64,000 nt of DNA from Ceratotherium simum simum (lineage: Eukaryota > Chordata > Mammalia > Perissodactyla > Rhinocerotidae): assembly GCF_000283155.1 (NCBI RefSeq), contig NW_004454217.1, positions 4,933,246-4,997,245 of the forward strand, given 5' to 3'. Under the pieces are notes generated by a model, which was given only the letters and a program-made list of their open reading frames with translations, did no database searches and was not told the DNA's origin. The position numbers and the translations under genes are program-made. Shown piece after piece: positions 1 through 12,704 of the stretch; position 1 is the stretch's first letter; every line of letters starts with the position of its first letter.

Positions 1-22
1 AAAAAAAAAAAAAAAAAAAAAA
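1..22 (+). repeat. Poly-A run at window edge
   Basis: The window opens with 22 consecutive A residues. This may be the 3' tail of a retroelement lying to the left, but the element body is outside the window, so the family and orientation cannot be fixed. Confidence 0.6.
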
Positions 23-955
23 GATGAAACCAAAAAGAATTGGGCATCTGCTCTGGGCAGAAGTGCCCTAGTCATTCAGGGTTTATATAGTCTTTATTGT
101 GGTGTGTTTACCTGAAGACTCAGTCTCATATTTCCTATGCCTGTGCTGGCCAGGACAAAAAGAACATTAGAAGCTCCATTCTCAAAGGATAGTCTAGAAT
201 TTTCTCTATTACTCCAATCCCCATTCTGAGCACTTAAGAAGATATGGACCACCCACATAATCAACAAAACGTGACTTTCCTTTCTCTTACCTGGCATATC
301 TCTTTACTGCTTAGCACTTGGTATCCTTATTAGGATTGGAGCTCTACCATTAACCCCTAATTGGAGTCTTGCCTAGCTCCTGCCAACACCCTTTCTGTCC
401 CCTATTTTTCTGTTCTGAATGGCCATTTTCCTCTAAATACTAGAGAAATATCCAAACATATTGCCACTTATCTCACTTTCAATATTACCATGAAGCTGAT
501 AATTGTCTTGATTCCTCTGTGAAATGGGACCTCCTGAATATCAGCTCCAGCCTGAGTAAGCTATAGCTTGCCATGCCTATTTAGACACTGAAAATTGACT
601 GGTTTTCCATTCCACATGACACTCGGTCCTGTAACTGGGTCAGTTATTTTAGCCCAGGTTCCAACTTTCTCCCCTTGCCTAACAGCCTGGAACCAGTCTT
701 AGAATTTCCTTTACTATTGGGCAGAGACAGATCCCTTTTTCGTGGGATTTGAAACTTATAAAATGTGGGAGGGGGCCTTCTTTTAGAACAAGAATACAAA
801 ATTTAGTTTAGAGCCCTGGGAGAGTCCCAGGCATGTGAGGGGATTGACCTAAAGTTTAAGCTTCATTAGCTTCATAGTAAACATGCTAGTGCCTCTGAGA
901 ATTAAGGGGGGACAATTAATGACACCCACATACTTCTATCCTAGAACAATGTAGT
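23..955. other. Unassigned non-coding stretch
   Basis: I recognise no repeat family, exon or RNA gene here. The longest open frame is 67 codons and has no recognisable domain. The composition is ordinary AT-rich mammalian DNA. Confidence 0.5.
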
Positions 956-959
956 GAAC

Positions 960-1890
960 CAAAAATATGGTTTATTAAGCCAAAATAATTTTTTAAAGTT
1001 TTTACTTTGTGATAATTGTGGACTTACAGAAAATTTGCAAAAATAGTATTACTAGTTCCCATATACACTTCACCCAGCTTCCTTTAATTTAAATATTTTA
1101 CATAGCATGGTATAATTATCAAAATTAAGTTAACATTGGTACAACACAATTAACTAATCTATACCCTTTAGTATTCATTTTTCATCAGTTTTTCCACCAA
1201 TGTCCTTTTTCTGTTTCAGAAACCAATCCAAGATGGCATAGTACGTTTCACTGTGATATCTTCTTTTACTCTCTTCCAATCTGTAATATTTCCAGTCTTT
1301 CCCTGTCTTTCACGACCCAGACGAGTGGTAGGCAAATATTTTGTAGAATGTCTCTCAATTTGGGTTTTTCTGATATTTTCTAATGATTAGACTGAGGATT
1401 TGCATTTTCAGCAAGAATACCACATAAGTGATATACCCTTCACAGTGCATTGTATTAAGCAATACATAATGTTGACTTGCCTTACAACTGGTGATGTTAA
1501 TATGATCCCTTGGTTATGACAGTGTCTGCTGGGTTTCTCCATGTAAAGTTACTATTTTTTCCTTTGAAATTAATAAATATCTGCAAATATTTTATTTCTC
1601 TTCAAACTTTTGCCCTCTGATTTTAGCATCCATTCGTGGATTACTTTATGTTTGCTGTTTTCCTCATTTGTTTGGCATTAATTAATTGAGATTCTTCTGT
1701 AAGACAGGAATAATTACTGGAGACAAGATCCACCATTTATTTATTTGTTCAATTATTTATTACACTATGGACTCATGGATTGTTTTTTATTCTGTGGGTT
1801 ATAATCCAGTATTATCATTATTTATTTTATTGCTTAAATTATTCCAGCTTTGGCCATGGAGAGCTTTGGCCATTGAGAGCTCTGTCCAAA
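960..1890 (-). repeat. Old L1 (L1M-type) 3' region, antisense
   Basis: The T-rich segment follows the antisense pattern of old mammalian L1 3' ends. It has an opening resembling the 'gataattgtggacttacag' antisense L1 tail, then a block around 1340-1570 (cues 'tctcaatttgggtttttctga' region and 'gtaaagttactattttttcc') and a block around 1780-1885 about a 'gggttataatccagtat' motif. These are familiar in mammal-wide L1M/L1ME copies. No coding frame survives. The orientation and subfamily are less sure than the L1 assignment. Confidence 0.6.
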
Positions 1891-1964
1891 GTAATTTTGA
1901 AATAATTTGTCTCTTGTATTTTTCAAACACCTTGAAGAAGACACTCCACAATCAAATTTCTTAA

Positions 1965-2265
1965 ACTCTTTCTGTGTTCCCTCCAATTCAATGACTTTAC
2001 ATACAGTGGCTAGTTTCACACCTATGCCCTCAAGCCTGACCCCATCCTTCTAGCCCCTGTACTAAAGTGTGCCTCCTGTAGTTCTCCCTCCTTCCTCCTT
2101 TCTACTTGATTCTCCATTACAAAAACCCAAAAGTAGTCCTTCGTATGAGCCCTGGAAGGTGTGAAGAATGAGGAGTGTAGGCTGCCCAAGCATTCTGTTT
2201 AGCTGCCAGACAAAGGGGAAAGAATGACTAATTTTTCCACAGCCCATATGCATGTACAAGACCTA
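1965..2265. other. Unassigned non-coding stretch
   Basis: Nothing recognisable. It is flanked by the antisense L1 piece and a MIR fragment. Confidence 0.4.
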
Positions 2266-2269
2266 CTAA

Positions 2270-2400
2270 TAAGTCCTTAATGAATTTTATTATCTTTATC
2301 TCTCACAACTGGCCTTATTGCCTATTTTAGAAATTAGGAGACTGAATTTAAGTGATTTGTCCAAAGCAGCACTGCCAGTAAGTGTTCTACGTGATGTTAT
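2270..2400 (-). repeat. MIR SINE fragment, antisense
   Basis: Reading the reverse strand gives a degraded MIR core: the 'gaaattaggagactga' block followed by 'agtgatttgtccaaagcagc' corresponds to the antisense MIR motif of gagaaactgaggc... then ...aagtnacttgcccaaggtc. The ends are approximate. Confidence 0.5.
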
Positions 2401-3465
2401 GTCCCACAGAGTTGGGCCAAGACTATTTTAGCTATGCGGGTCGTAAAGAATGGCTATGCTTCAAATAGAGGGAAGTTAGGGAAGCGGAAATATAGATGGG
2501 CTACGGGATGGGCAACTTCATGAAAATAAACAAGGGATGATTATAAAGAGATTGCCCCAATGTCCCAAATTTCAATATCATAAAACTTGTACTTTTAGTA
2601 AGAGGTTTCGAGAGAATATACTTTTAGGCATAAAGGCACAAAATGAATAAAAAGATAGAAAAAATCAAGGAAACCAATTCTTAAAGCTATCTTTACTTTA
2701 GAGAGAAAATTCCATGTACTTTCAGTTCTAAGCAGAACTGAAAATTTGACAGATTTTGATTAAGATCATTTTTTGATGTTTTGTCGGGGAGGGAGAGAGT
2801 TCTCTACTTTGGGGTTGGGGATACCGAATGCTTCTTTGCAACAATGATGAAAATTAAGCCCTTGATTTTTGAGATTCCCTCACTCTAAATTTTACAAAAT
2901 GATGGATCACCTAGCAATCCGTTTCTTTCAAAAGACATAATTGCAATTGTCCTATCTTTAATTACTTTAGATAATCATGATTTATTTGAATATGTTGTGA
3001 GCATACAGTGATTTATGCTTATTCGTCATAATGGTATTTGAGGCAAGCCTAAAAATAAATAAATATATATATAATGTAGTTTACATTTTATAGCATAAAA
3101 TATTCAAATGTTCCTTTCAATGCCTGTACTATGCATGTTGCTTGTAAAGAGCGAATGGTAGTGACACTTAGTTCCATATGCTATCAATTTGAGAAGGTTG
3201 AAAATGCTAAAGTTTCATGGGGAGACTATCAAAGTTCAGAGAAGAAGAAAAATGATATGCTGTGATACTATACTACATAGAATTCACAGGAGAAACGTTT
3301 GAAACACACCGTACCACATCATAGGGTATGCATATATGATACCTATATGTGTGGGAACTCTTATAGACTCCAAAATGAAGGAAAATAACGTCTGACTTCT
3401 TTGGCTCCCTAGAATTATTGCTTCTCCATAGAAATATATCACCTTCTAAGATTAGGGCCAGATTT
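2401..3465. other. Unassigned AT-rich stretch
   Basis: I see no repeat family or gene-like structure. A short AT run occurs at 3057-3075. No frame above 60 codons is convincing. Confidence 0.4.
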
Positions 3466-3469
3466 CAGA

Positions 3470-4010
3470 TGAGTGTGATTGAAAATGGATTAGGTCTGTG
3501 AGGGGCTTATGTAAGAATAGTATTTAAAACGCATCTTCAGGAATACTATAAAGACTTGGACATTTTGAAATGATTGTGTGGAAGTGAAGAGCATGTAAGA
3601 TTTTCAGACGGGGGGAACAACTTAAACAAATAGTGGGAAAACATGGGACATATACAAGTAGAGGGCAGTATAATGAGACATAAGTTTAGGAAAGTAGGAT
3701 CTAATTACACCCTCAAACTACGGAATTTGCATTTTATTCTATAAGCAGAGAAAAGTCATTGAGATTTTTTTTTTAATAGTGGAAGAACATGATCAGAAGC
3801 ATACCATAAAAATGCGAATTTGACACTAAGATAGATTGAGAGCGAAGATATTACAAGCAGGAAGAATAGTTAGGAGGTCAGTCTATGTACGAGGTAATAA
3901 ATATTTTAAATATTTATTAAAGAGTGGAGTAGGCAAGATGGATGAGCGAAGCATCACTAAGTTAAATCTGCAGGGATGAGTTGCTTGTGAGTTAGTCATT
4001 TTTTTTTAAA
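3470..4010 (-). repeat. Probable L2 LINE remnant, antisense
   Basis: The purine-rich text has the layout of antisense L2: a weight-gain block, then the 'gaagaacatgatcag' cue (compare the common antisense L2 'gagtgacatgatctga'), then 'gaatagttaggaggtcagtc'. Identity is low and there is a 10-T interruption near 3766. Similar but weaker text recurs at 5550-5740. Confidence 0.45.
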
Positions 4011-5540
4011 GAAACTAGTAAAGTTATTTTTTTCATATTGACAAGAAAAATTGAATCTATCAAAAGACCTAAAAGGCTTTCATGTAGTTTTCACAGATCA
4101 TTTAAAATATATATTTAAAAACCATATTTTACAAATGGATAAAAATCAATTGTTCTTTAAGAAGATACTAAAATTGACTTGTATATACAACCCGTATTGA
4201 TATTTTTATTCAGAATCTCTAATACGTGGTACTTATTTTTTATGTTATTCATTTGCCATTTCAGCATGTATTTAGATGTCAAGTTTTACTGAAATTTTAA
4301 TTACATCTCTGACTTAACTTTCATATTTTGTTTATCATATAACTACAATTATATTGTAATTCACTTAGGAGAGGAAAGAAACAATCTTCCTACTTTTTAT
4401 TTCCCCATGGCACCTAGAATAGTTGGTTAGCTATAGTAGATTAATTAATAAGTGCTTATTTTTTTGATCAACAGATTGAACCAAAGATTGGATCAATATG
4501 GAAGAGTAAGAAACTTTCAGTGTAGTAGGTATAGCAGCAGTAATTGGATATTTTTCTTTGAAATTGTCCCAAACTTTACAAATGTTGACGTTTGCAAAAA
4601 TGCAATTTTATTTCAAAAGAAATCTTTACTCTCTTTTTTGAAAGAGAATTCATGAGAGAAACTTGAAGTATTATACTTCCATTTTTGAGTCTAATCACAT
4701 GGATCAGGAGTGATGCCTCATGACAGGTCAAATGGAAAACATTTTGAAACTCCTTACAAGAAGAGTGGGTTTTCTAAGATTTCTACAGAAGGAATGTTAG
4801 ATACCAGGATCAAACTACTTAACATCAAGAAGCTAAAACAATGTAACACTGCAGGATACAAGTATATTCCTACTAAACTCTATTGAAGCGTACTTACATT
4901 CCTTAAAAATAGGATATACCCTCCTATCTCCTTGTGGCTCTGGAGATGCAAAATAACATAGATCTTATATTATAGATGGAAGAACTTTATTAAACCACTT
5001 GGTTTGAAATAGCTACATGATAAACCTCCTTGAGTACACAATAATGGTTTCAAAATCACTTATCCATAAAAAACTCATATACATACTTTCCTTAGGAGAA
5101 GAAAGGCAATTTGATGTCACTGCTCCCTCTTCCTCATAAGTAGCATTCATTGAATAGCACCAGCACAAGCATCTGCCCCCCAAATTAGTTATTTTGCACT
5201 TAGCTATCATCACTCTGACCTCCAAAACTTTGTTAGGAAGTGTTCTTGGCTTCTGTTTATATATTATACAAACTGAATAAATATTAAGCACAGCATAGGC
5301 AAAACTATCCCCTTACAGACCTGGAACAAAGGAAGAGTGTATTCCAAGGATTTGCCATATATAAAAATTGTATGTGTTGCTGTTGAATTTGTGTATATAA
5401 GTCACTGTTGTTCTTCTTAAAGAGCTTCCAAAGTGGCAGAGATAAAGCATGTATGTAAGTCACTGTGATATAAAGCAGAACATGCTAATATGAGTAGGTC
5501 ATATGATTAGAATTGATAATAAATGCTATGACATTTCAAA
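4011..5540. other. Unassigned AT-rich stretch
   Basis: No recognisable repeat, exon or RNA gene. Open frames here (67 codons at 4452-4655, 92 codons reverse at 5013-5291) carry no family signature and fit chance expectation for AT-rich DNA. Confidence 0.4.
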
Positions 5541-5544
5541 GAAG

Positions 5545-5740
5545 GACGGTATCAACTCCAGTTGGGCTTATCAAACAAGAGTCCTTAGAGAAAGGAGGAG
5601 TTGAGCTGGGCATCAAAATCTGGTAGGATTTAGAATGTTAAATATTAGGAGATTGGAAACTATAGGCTGAGAGAATAACAAGGCTAAGTCACAAATATGG
5701 AAAAATCTAATTGAATTTGGAGTCTTGAAAGAGCTAGGCC
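5545..5740 (-). repeat. Possible L2 remnant, antisense
   Basis: The 'gaaaggaggagttgagctgggcatc' type block and the following 'aggctgagagaataacaaggc' resemble the antisense L2 segment that encodes the 3' end in reverse. The match is weak and short. Confidence 0.35.
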
Positions 5741-6239
5741 TACTTGTGCTGCATTCGAAGCATTCACAGATTTAGATTTTGAATAGTTACTTGGGGCCTC
5801 AACTATACCTGGTGCCACATTCCACAATTCAATTTTGCCCTCTTTGATTACCAACCGCAGGCACCAGTTCTTGTGTGCATCTTGGCTTGCCTCACCAGCT
5901 TGATGCCCTATTCAGTTCCCTCCATCTTTGACCTTGGCTCCTGTTTATGATGACTTTCCACCTTATACTTATCCTTGAACTATATAATTGCCCCAATTTT
6001 TTTGGTCATGCTTTTCTATAGCCTATACTATATTTTACTTATTTTTCCTTTAAATTCACTCATTTTAAAAATTTTATGTTCATCTTAAGCAACATTATCC
6101 ACATAATCACTGTTTGAAGTGATAATTAAAATTTTTATGCCTGTTCTTACAGATACACAACTATTAAAATTAATTATTTTCTCCATTTTTACCATTCTTT
6201 GGTAAATACTGTTATAATTAATGGGCAGCTGTTAAAGCT

Positions 6240-6880
6240 TTAGCCAGAGAATTTTAGCAAGATTAACCTTATGGTGGTATACAGGATGATTATGATGGGA
6301 TGAGAGAAGATTAAGGCAAATGTATAATTATGAGTTAATAAAGACCCATTTTAGAGTCTTCATTAAGGAAATAAAAAGAAAAGAATGCAAGAGATCTGAA
6401 TGATAGAAGTCAACAGATCTTACTGATAACCTGAAATGGTTGCCAAGTTTAAAGGGTTAAAATGATGCCAAATTTTGAGTCTTGATGCCTGGAAAGATGA
6501 TGGTACAATCAATAAAAATGGCGTTGTCTGGAAGAAGCACTGGTTTGTGAGAAAAGATGATTAGTTCAGTTTTGGAGTTATTAAACTAAGGTTTTGGTAG
6601 ATAGGATGTTGAAAGTCAAGGACTAGAGTTCCTGGCTATGTTGACCTGAGTGTCAGTTGCCTAGTGATGATGGTTGTAACTATGAGAGTAGCTGAGGTCT
6701 CTAAAGGAGAGTATGTAGAAAGAAAATAGTAGATGACTGAGGGGGGAACCTTGAAGGGAGGCTCATATTTATTGTGTGGAAGGAAGAACAAGAGGCAGCA
6801 ATGGTGACAGAGATGCAATGATCAATTATGTAAGGGAAGAATCAATATAGTGTGTTTATATTACACACACTGAGGAAGAA
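6240..6880 (-). repeat. L2 LINE remnant, antisense
   Basis: The order of cues follows antisense L2: a 'gatgcctggaaagatgatgg' block at about 6483, then 'ttagttcagttttggagtta' at about 6561, then a block with 'aaaggagagtatgtag' and a 'gaggggggaaccttgaag' block at about 6740. On the reverse strand this is the RT to post-RT part of the L2 ORF, now full of indels and with no usable frame. Confidence 0.6.
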
Positions 6881-7465
6881 TATCATCTAAAAATGAAGTA
6901 GTGGCTAAAAATTAAGTGCTTTATATTTTGTGAGCATTTGAGAATGTTCAGAATGCTTTTTAACAAATTGGGCACCAAGATGGGAAGGAAAGGGATCTGG
7001 TCAAAATGTAGATTTGATCAAACACAGAATCTAGAAAAGTTGATGATAAGGATATCTAAGAGCAAATGACCTGACAAAGGGACTGTGGTTCAGACATAGA
7101 AGAATGGATGAATGGGACAGGAAAGAGCTTTGCTTCAGTTGGGGGGGACATAGGGTAATAGGAATGTAATCAGGGTAGGGCCCTATTGTGGTTAGAGTAA
7201 GATGGGGATTCAGTGATCAGTGTTAGTGTACAAGATTGAGGCTTGGTCAAAGGAATAAGGCTGAATTGCAGTTCTTAAAACTGAGAAATAAGGCCAAGAC
7301 TATCAGCAAGTTTGACTTAATACTAATGACTTGGGGTACTGACATAGGACTTTTTTTTTCCTGCTAAAGAGGTTTCCCCAGAAACTGGAATGGGATTTAG
7401 AAGACAGGTAAGAATCATATAATTTTGCATGGGGGAGAGGATTCTGCATAAGCCAGAGGCCCAAC
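6881..7465. other. Unassigned stretch, possibly more L2
   Basis: Purine-rich text continues from the antisense L2 and may be its further 5' part, but I cannot match individual blocks. It contains an 8-G run at 7141 and a 9-T run near 7351. Confidence 0.3.
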
Positions 7466-7469
7466 CTCA

Positions 7470-7545
7470 GAATTCATTATTTTATTTTATCCTCATAACA
7501 GCTTGAAGCTGTATAGCTAGTGTCAAAACCAGAAATAGAAACTGT
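7470..7545 (-). repeat. MIR-like fragment
   Basis: The text 'ttattttatcctcataacag' followed by 'agctagtgtcaaaaccagaa' resembles two antisense MIR blocks with the middle deleted. It is short and degraded. Confidence 0.35.
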
Positions 7546-10500
7546 GTTTTTAAATTCTTTTTGTGGTGCTCACATGAGCATAGTGAAGTCAAGAAAAATG
7601 AGGGACCCCATTCATTTATGGTAGTAATTCCTGTTGGTGATCTCAGGGAGAGTAGATTTGTGGGAATCCAGGCAAAAAACGTCACAGCAGTTCACAGAAG
7701 TGAGAGTTCTCCCATGGAGTGAGTAAATATGCTAATACATTAATGAATAATTAATAAGAATTTCCAAAATGTTCTTGAAACCCGCATAAAAGTGTTTTTG
7801 TGTAACTCTAGTACTGCTTGTTTAAAGTTTAAAATAGCACTGATGGAATCATTTCTAAAAGAAAAACTAACTTGAATATGTCCTCCCCTTCTAGAGACTA
7901 CGTGGATTTGGTTGGCCAATCCATGGCATTTTTCTATGAGGTAGAACAGTAATTGCCCTGTTACTCCTATTCCATCACTAGTGTCAATGCATGTTTTTTC
8001 AATCAAGTCCCACGAGATAAACTGCAAAAAGTTAAACTCTGTTTCTCTGGACTTTGTGGTTTAGTGAAAGATATTTTCCTTCCAGGAAGAGTGTTGACTT
8101 CCCAACCACTGGAACCAGAACTGTACCCTAGAGTTTTGTCTTTGGCTTGCCTTGGGTAGCTACAGAAAAAGGAGGAAATATGATGTCTCTTTGGTGACCC
8201 CCATTGAGTCTCATGTAAGGTAATATAATAAAGTAGCACATGTTACGTGTTTGGACCATTCTATAATAACAAACCCCATAAATACAAAGGTCCTCAAGTT
8301 CTCCAAGATCCAGCTTGTCTGGAGGCAATCTGTAGAGCCCAGGTTAAATCCCCTGCTCCTAGGGCACCAACATCCTTTTCCTGATCCTTTGACGAGAAAT
8401 GTGATCCCAAATTACTTGTACGAACCTGGTTAGTTCTCTCACCTCTTCTGGTTTCCACCTGTATCACGCAACTGCTAAAAACCTGTTAGTGGCAAGAGGA
8501 GTTGGTGTAAAAGTTACAATGCCTGACACCACTAATTCTGGCTCCTCTCATTATCCACGAACTGAGCTGCGTATAAATTGTCTAAGGGGAGTTTGGACAA
8601 ATTTTACGTAGAATAGGGAATATAAGGATGAACTCATGTATGTTTTCCAATATGACTGAGACCAAAGAATAATGAGAGGCTGTAAAATGCTTATCTTGTC
8701 AATTTGCTCCTTGTTTTTGTATAGGAACTAGACTATCAGCATGACTTAAAATGGAGTAAATTTCGACCATGAAAACAAACAGCTTTTGAATCTCCCATCA
8801 CTGGGATATTGGTTGTGCCTGGGTATAAAAGTCAGTTTAAGACACACAGCGGCAGGACATTTTATAGTGCCAAAGCTATGCTGAATTTATCTCTTTTAAT
8901 TGTGTTCCATATTCCTCTTTTATGTGTGTACCCATGTAAAATGGTACACAATATTTAATGAATACAGGCCTATAAGATTGTCTGGATTTAAATTCTAAGT
9001 ATGCACATGAATGGAGTTCAATAAAATTATTTTATCGGTGCAAAGGAATGCACCCACAGATGCTTTCCTACTTCTTTGCAGTTTAATTTTTTTTTTTTTT
9101 TAACACAGAATCTGCTACGGGAACAGAGTAATTAATATTGCCTGTCTCACAAGCAAAGTCTACTCACCAAATTTACAGCTAAAAACGCAGCTCCAATCAA
9201 TTCTTACTGTGTCTTAACATCATGTTTTTCATCCTTATCTCATTCTTTTGTTAATTAAATAAGATTTGTTGTTTTCTGGCTCACAATTCAAAGAGCTCAC
9301 AGAACTGTAGTTCAAAATTCAAAGTCTTTGTACTATTTTTATATTGAAAAAGAATCAATTTAGTTTACTAAGAGATTATGTGCAGAGAGTAATAGTCTAA
9401 TCTGAGACCTGAGGGCTTTGAAATATTGTTCAACGTATTCCTCTTATTTTTTTTTTCCTGTTAAACTGTGATCAGAGTAGAGAATGCCTTTTATAAATGG
9501 TTTAAATGCCAGGAGATGCTCACTAAGAAATGCAAAGGTTGATAAACAGCATTTGTGCAGATGGGTTAACTACCAAGTAGAAGTCCATTAATGCATTTTA
9601 ATAATATATATTCAATTATAACTCACCTGGGCCAGCCCATCCAGTCATCAAATGACAAGTGCAACATGTGTACTTGCTCTTTTAATAGACAGCACATATG
9701 CCCTCTTCAACTGCTTTGTACAAACAATACCATGTGGTCGTGTGTCAAAGCTTGTTTTTAAGTCCTCTAACTCCTCTTCATTTATTTAGAGGTCCAGGCT
9801 ACCTGACCTTCAATTTTTTTTCCAAGTGCTCTTGCCTAAACTTAAATTTTTAATTTATTTCACCCACTGAAGCCCAAGTTCAGTCCTGTGAATTGAGACT
9901 CAATTTTTAAATAGAATATCTATTGAAGATACAGAAGTAAAATCGAAATAAATGCTCCTTGAAACCAGAAGACACAGTCCTTTGAATATTTTGTGAAAAA
10001 AAAACCATTTCCTATACTATTCACATTTAGCTAAAAGCATTTTGCTCAAATGCCTGAAAGTATCTTGGGTGAAATAAGAGTGAAAATCTTCTCAGAAACA
10101 CTAGTAATATAAAACTAGCAATAAGTGAATTCTCCTCTAGCTCCTCGATCCGTCGGATCAGTTGAGCACACTGCTCAGAGAAGTACATAGAAGTATTGCC
10201 ATCTTGCTTCTGAGAACAGATGTATTCAGCAAAGAGAAGCCTTTTTTTTTTAACATGAGCTTAGAGGTGGAATCAACCTTGCATAGCCTGGCAAGCCAGA
10301 TCAGACCTTCACATCAAGTGTGCTATAATAATAAGTTGCATCACAGACATCTCTAAGTGGGACTAATGCAGAGGAGAAGTTGACAACTGGTGGATTTCTT
10401 CGTCCATTTCTTTGAATCTCTGCAAGCTTACTACTTGGTCTAACATCCTTTGTTCTGTTTTTGATGCAGGAAGGATGAAAAGCACTCCTTTCTGTAGCCT

Positions 10501-10875
10501 AATAGTGGTAGGGAATGGAGACATAGTATCTGCTTCACTTTGGGTAAGGAGGACTACGTGCCCCATTCCTGTTGTTATTCAAAACAAGCTTAGATATTTC
10601 TTCTTGCCTCATCCATTCCCTTATTTCTTATTAGTTACTTCCTTGGTGCATTTGGTTAGTGCCTGATATTTTTGCTCTTTTCCTCTGTGGCGTGCCTGTT
10701 CCTCGAACTCAAAGACAGATTTGGTATCCCTGGGATGACACTGAAGCTCTCTTCTGAATGAAGTTTGTACTCACCTTTTCCTTAAAGCAATTCAACATTC
10801 CTGCCCCAGGACCTAATCCCTCTTCAAAACTGCTTAGCCAGACCTTCAGCTGAGACAGTCCAGCCTTCCTTTAAT
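7546..10875. other. Long stretch without recognisable repeats
   Basis: More than 3 kb where I recognise no transposon. It holds a TATA-like site (8824-8831), an inverted CCAAT (8808-8812), an AATAAA (9020-9025) and two adjacent small hairpins (10147-10177). Open frames reach only 95 codons and lack domains. It may be unique DNA with regulatory content or simply very old repeats. Confidence 0.4.
8808..8831 (+). promoter_or_regulatory. TATA box-like site with inverted CCAAT
   Basis: TATAAAAG at 8824-8831 is preceded by ATTGG (inverted CCAAT) at 8808-8812, and an AATAAA follows at 9020-9025. The spacing would suit a small promoter or an LTR core. No transcript, exon or LTR ends are visible, and such motifs occur by chance in AT-rich DNA. 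Confidence 0.2.
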
Positions 10876-10876
10876 G

Positions 10877-11081
10877 TTGGTGTTGGCAACCTACAGCCTT
10901 TGGGCCAAAAGTGGGCCACAGCCTGTTATTATAATAAATATTTTATTGGAACACAGCCATGCTTATCTGTTTACTTATGGTCTATGGCTAATTTTATACT
11001 ACAATGGCAGAGTTAGATAGTTACAACAGAGACTATATGGCTCACAAAACTTCTTTACAGAGAAAGTGTGCCAACTCCTGG
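10877..11081 (+). mobile_element. MER20-like hAT DNA transposon
   Basis: A non-autonomous DNA transposon of about 205 bp. The central blocks 'aatattttattggaacacag' and 'gtctatggctaattttatac' and the ends (ttggcaac... and ...gtgccaactcctg) match the MER20-type consensus. Its termini form imperfect inverted repeats. Orientation is given as read. The 8-bp target duplication expected for hAT elements is not clear. Confidence 0.75.
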
Positions 11082-12450
11082 TCTAGAGGGTTTGGATAAG
11101 AAGGCACAGAGTTGAAATTTTTTCACCCTCAATGTAGGGAATAGTGTCAAGTCTCCTTATTTCTTAAAATAATTATTAGATAATGCACGTAGTTTTAGGT
11201 CATAATAGTATTCTGTATGTATTGTACTTACATATTTTGTGCCTCTAAATTATTTTTGCTTAATAACTGAGAAAGTATTCATGTTAAGGAGAACCATGGT
11301 AATCTTTCTACTCAACTGGCTTGTAGCAAATTGAATGCAAGAGCAATTCTTTTATCAAGAACTTTCACAGAAAAACTCATATTTCCGCTTCCTGTTAAAA
11401 TTTAGAACAGAAGACAACTTAGGTCTGCATTTCCAATTGAAAGTTGATTGGGGCTGAGTAGCTGCTGCCCCCTTGAGCTGGGCCTGTGCCTCCAGCATGC
11501 CCTGGTCATCAATACTCATTCCGCGTATGCATATGCACTTGTCACTGTGGCTTGTGTCATCACTCCTGTGGGCACCTAAGTGTGGGATGATCTCTGCTCT
11601 AGTTTTCAGTACTTGCTGAACATGTGTAGAGCCACATGTGCCAGGACTGTTGTTCTAGATGGATATTTTAGAGCAGTCCTAGGCCTCATACTTATTCTAC
11701 TTTATGAAAGCCAAATTTTGGCCTCTTGGGATTGCAAATAAGCTTGATGCGTAGCTTCCAATCAAACCAAGGCACTTATGAAGAAGATGCTTAACAAAGC
11801 CAGAACTCTGAAACATTAGACTTGGCTGTAAAAGTCTTTTGTTCTAATAAGCCAAAGAAGAAATAGGAACCATTAAAGCCAAACCAGCAAAGATGTGTTT
11901 TATTAGTAGGACAGAGTAGAAAACGGGAAACGATGAGCGTGAATATTTATGGATGCAAAATTTTAGAAAGTCTAGAATGAATAAGAGAGCAGATGTGCTG
12001 CCTGAGGCACCCCAAAATAAACTAGTCTCATTGTTCCTCTGAGTAAGAAAGAGATTATCCAGGGAATCTACAGAGTTTTTCTGATCCTTGCTCGGAGGGG
12101 AACAGCCCTGTGGTCTCCAAAGGGGCACTGACTGCTTCACTTGGTGGCCTTTCATTTGTTCCTTCCACTTTTGCCAGTTCATCTCTGTGGTTCTTATTGC
12201 TCATCCATTGTCTTGGCTTAAGCAGGAGGGTGCGTGTGTGGGAGGGAAGAGGGGTGGGAGTGAACTCTTGCTTGCTTGGGGGAAGATAAGCCTTACAAAC
12301 TGACAAGGGAAAACAAGAGGATTAGAGTCAGGAAGAGCTATGGGGGCAATAGAGAGAAAGAAAAAAAAAGCAAGAGAGAATGTTTCTGACTCATTTTCAA
12401 TAATCAATGTCCATTGTCTTTAACCAATTGCCAGTAAGGCCAAATCTAAC
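11082..12450. other. Unassigned non-coding stretch
   Basis: No recognised repeat or exon. A 112-codon reverse frame (11844-12182) has no recognisable domain, start context or splice structure and is treated as chance. Confidence 0.4.
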
Positions 12451-12556
12451 ACTTCTCTCTCACTCTCTCTCTCACTCTCTCCCTCTCCCTCTCCCCCTCC
12501 TCTTTTTCTCCCTCTCTCTGTTTCCCTCTCTGTCTTTCTCCCTCCCATTCTTTGTC
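12451..12556. repeat. Polypyrimidine (CT)-rich low-complexity tract
   Basis: About 105 bp composed almost entirely of C and T on the + strand, in irregular CTCT, CCCTCT and TTTCTC runs. The open frame through it is a low-complexity artefact rich in Ser, Leu, Pro and Phe. Confidence 0.9.
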
Positions 12557-12704
12557 ATACACAGATGCACACACTTAACACACACTATTTTCATAGAGCA
12601 GGAGAGAACTAAATATCAAATAGAGAAGAAAAAAGAAAACCCAGCCTCAGTGATAAGCAGAAGTTTAATGTTTTGTGCTTGAAATCAGAAGAGAAAAAAC
12701 AGAA

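Noticed and set aside
11844..12182. 112-codon reverse frame
   Set aside because: No domain or conserved pattern. Several overlapping frames of similar length occur in the same place on both strands.
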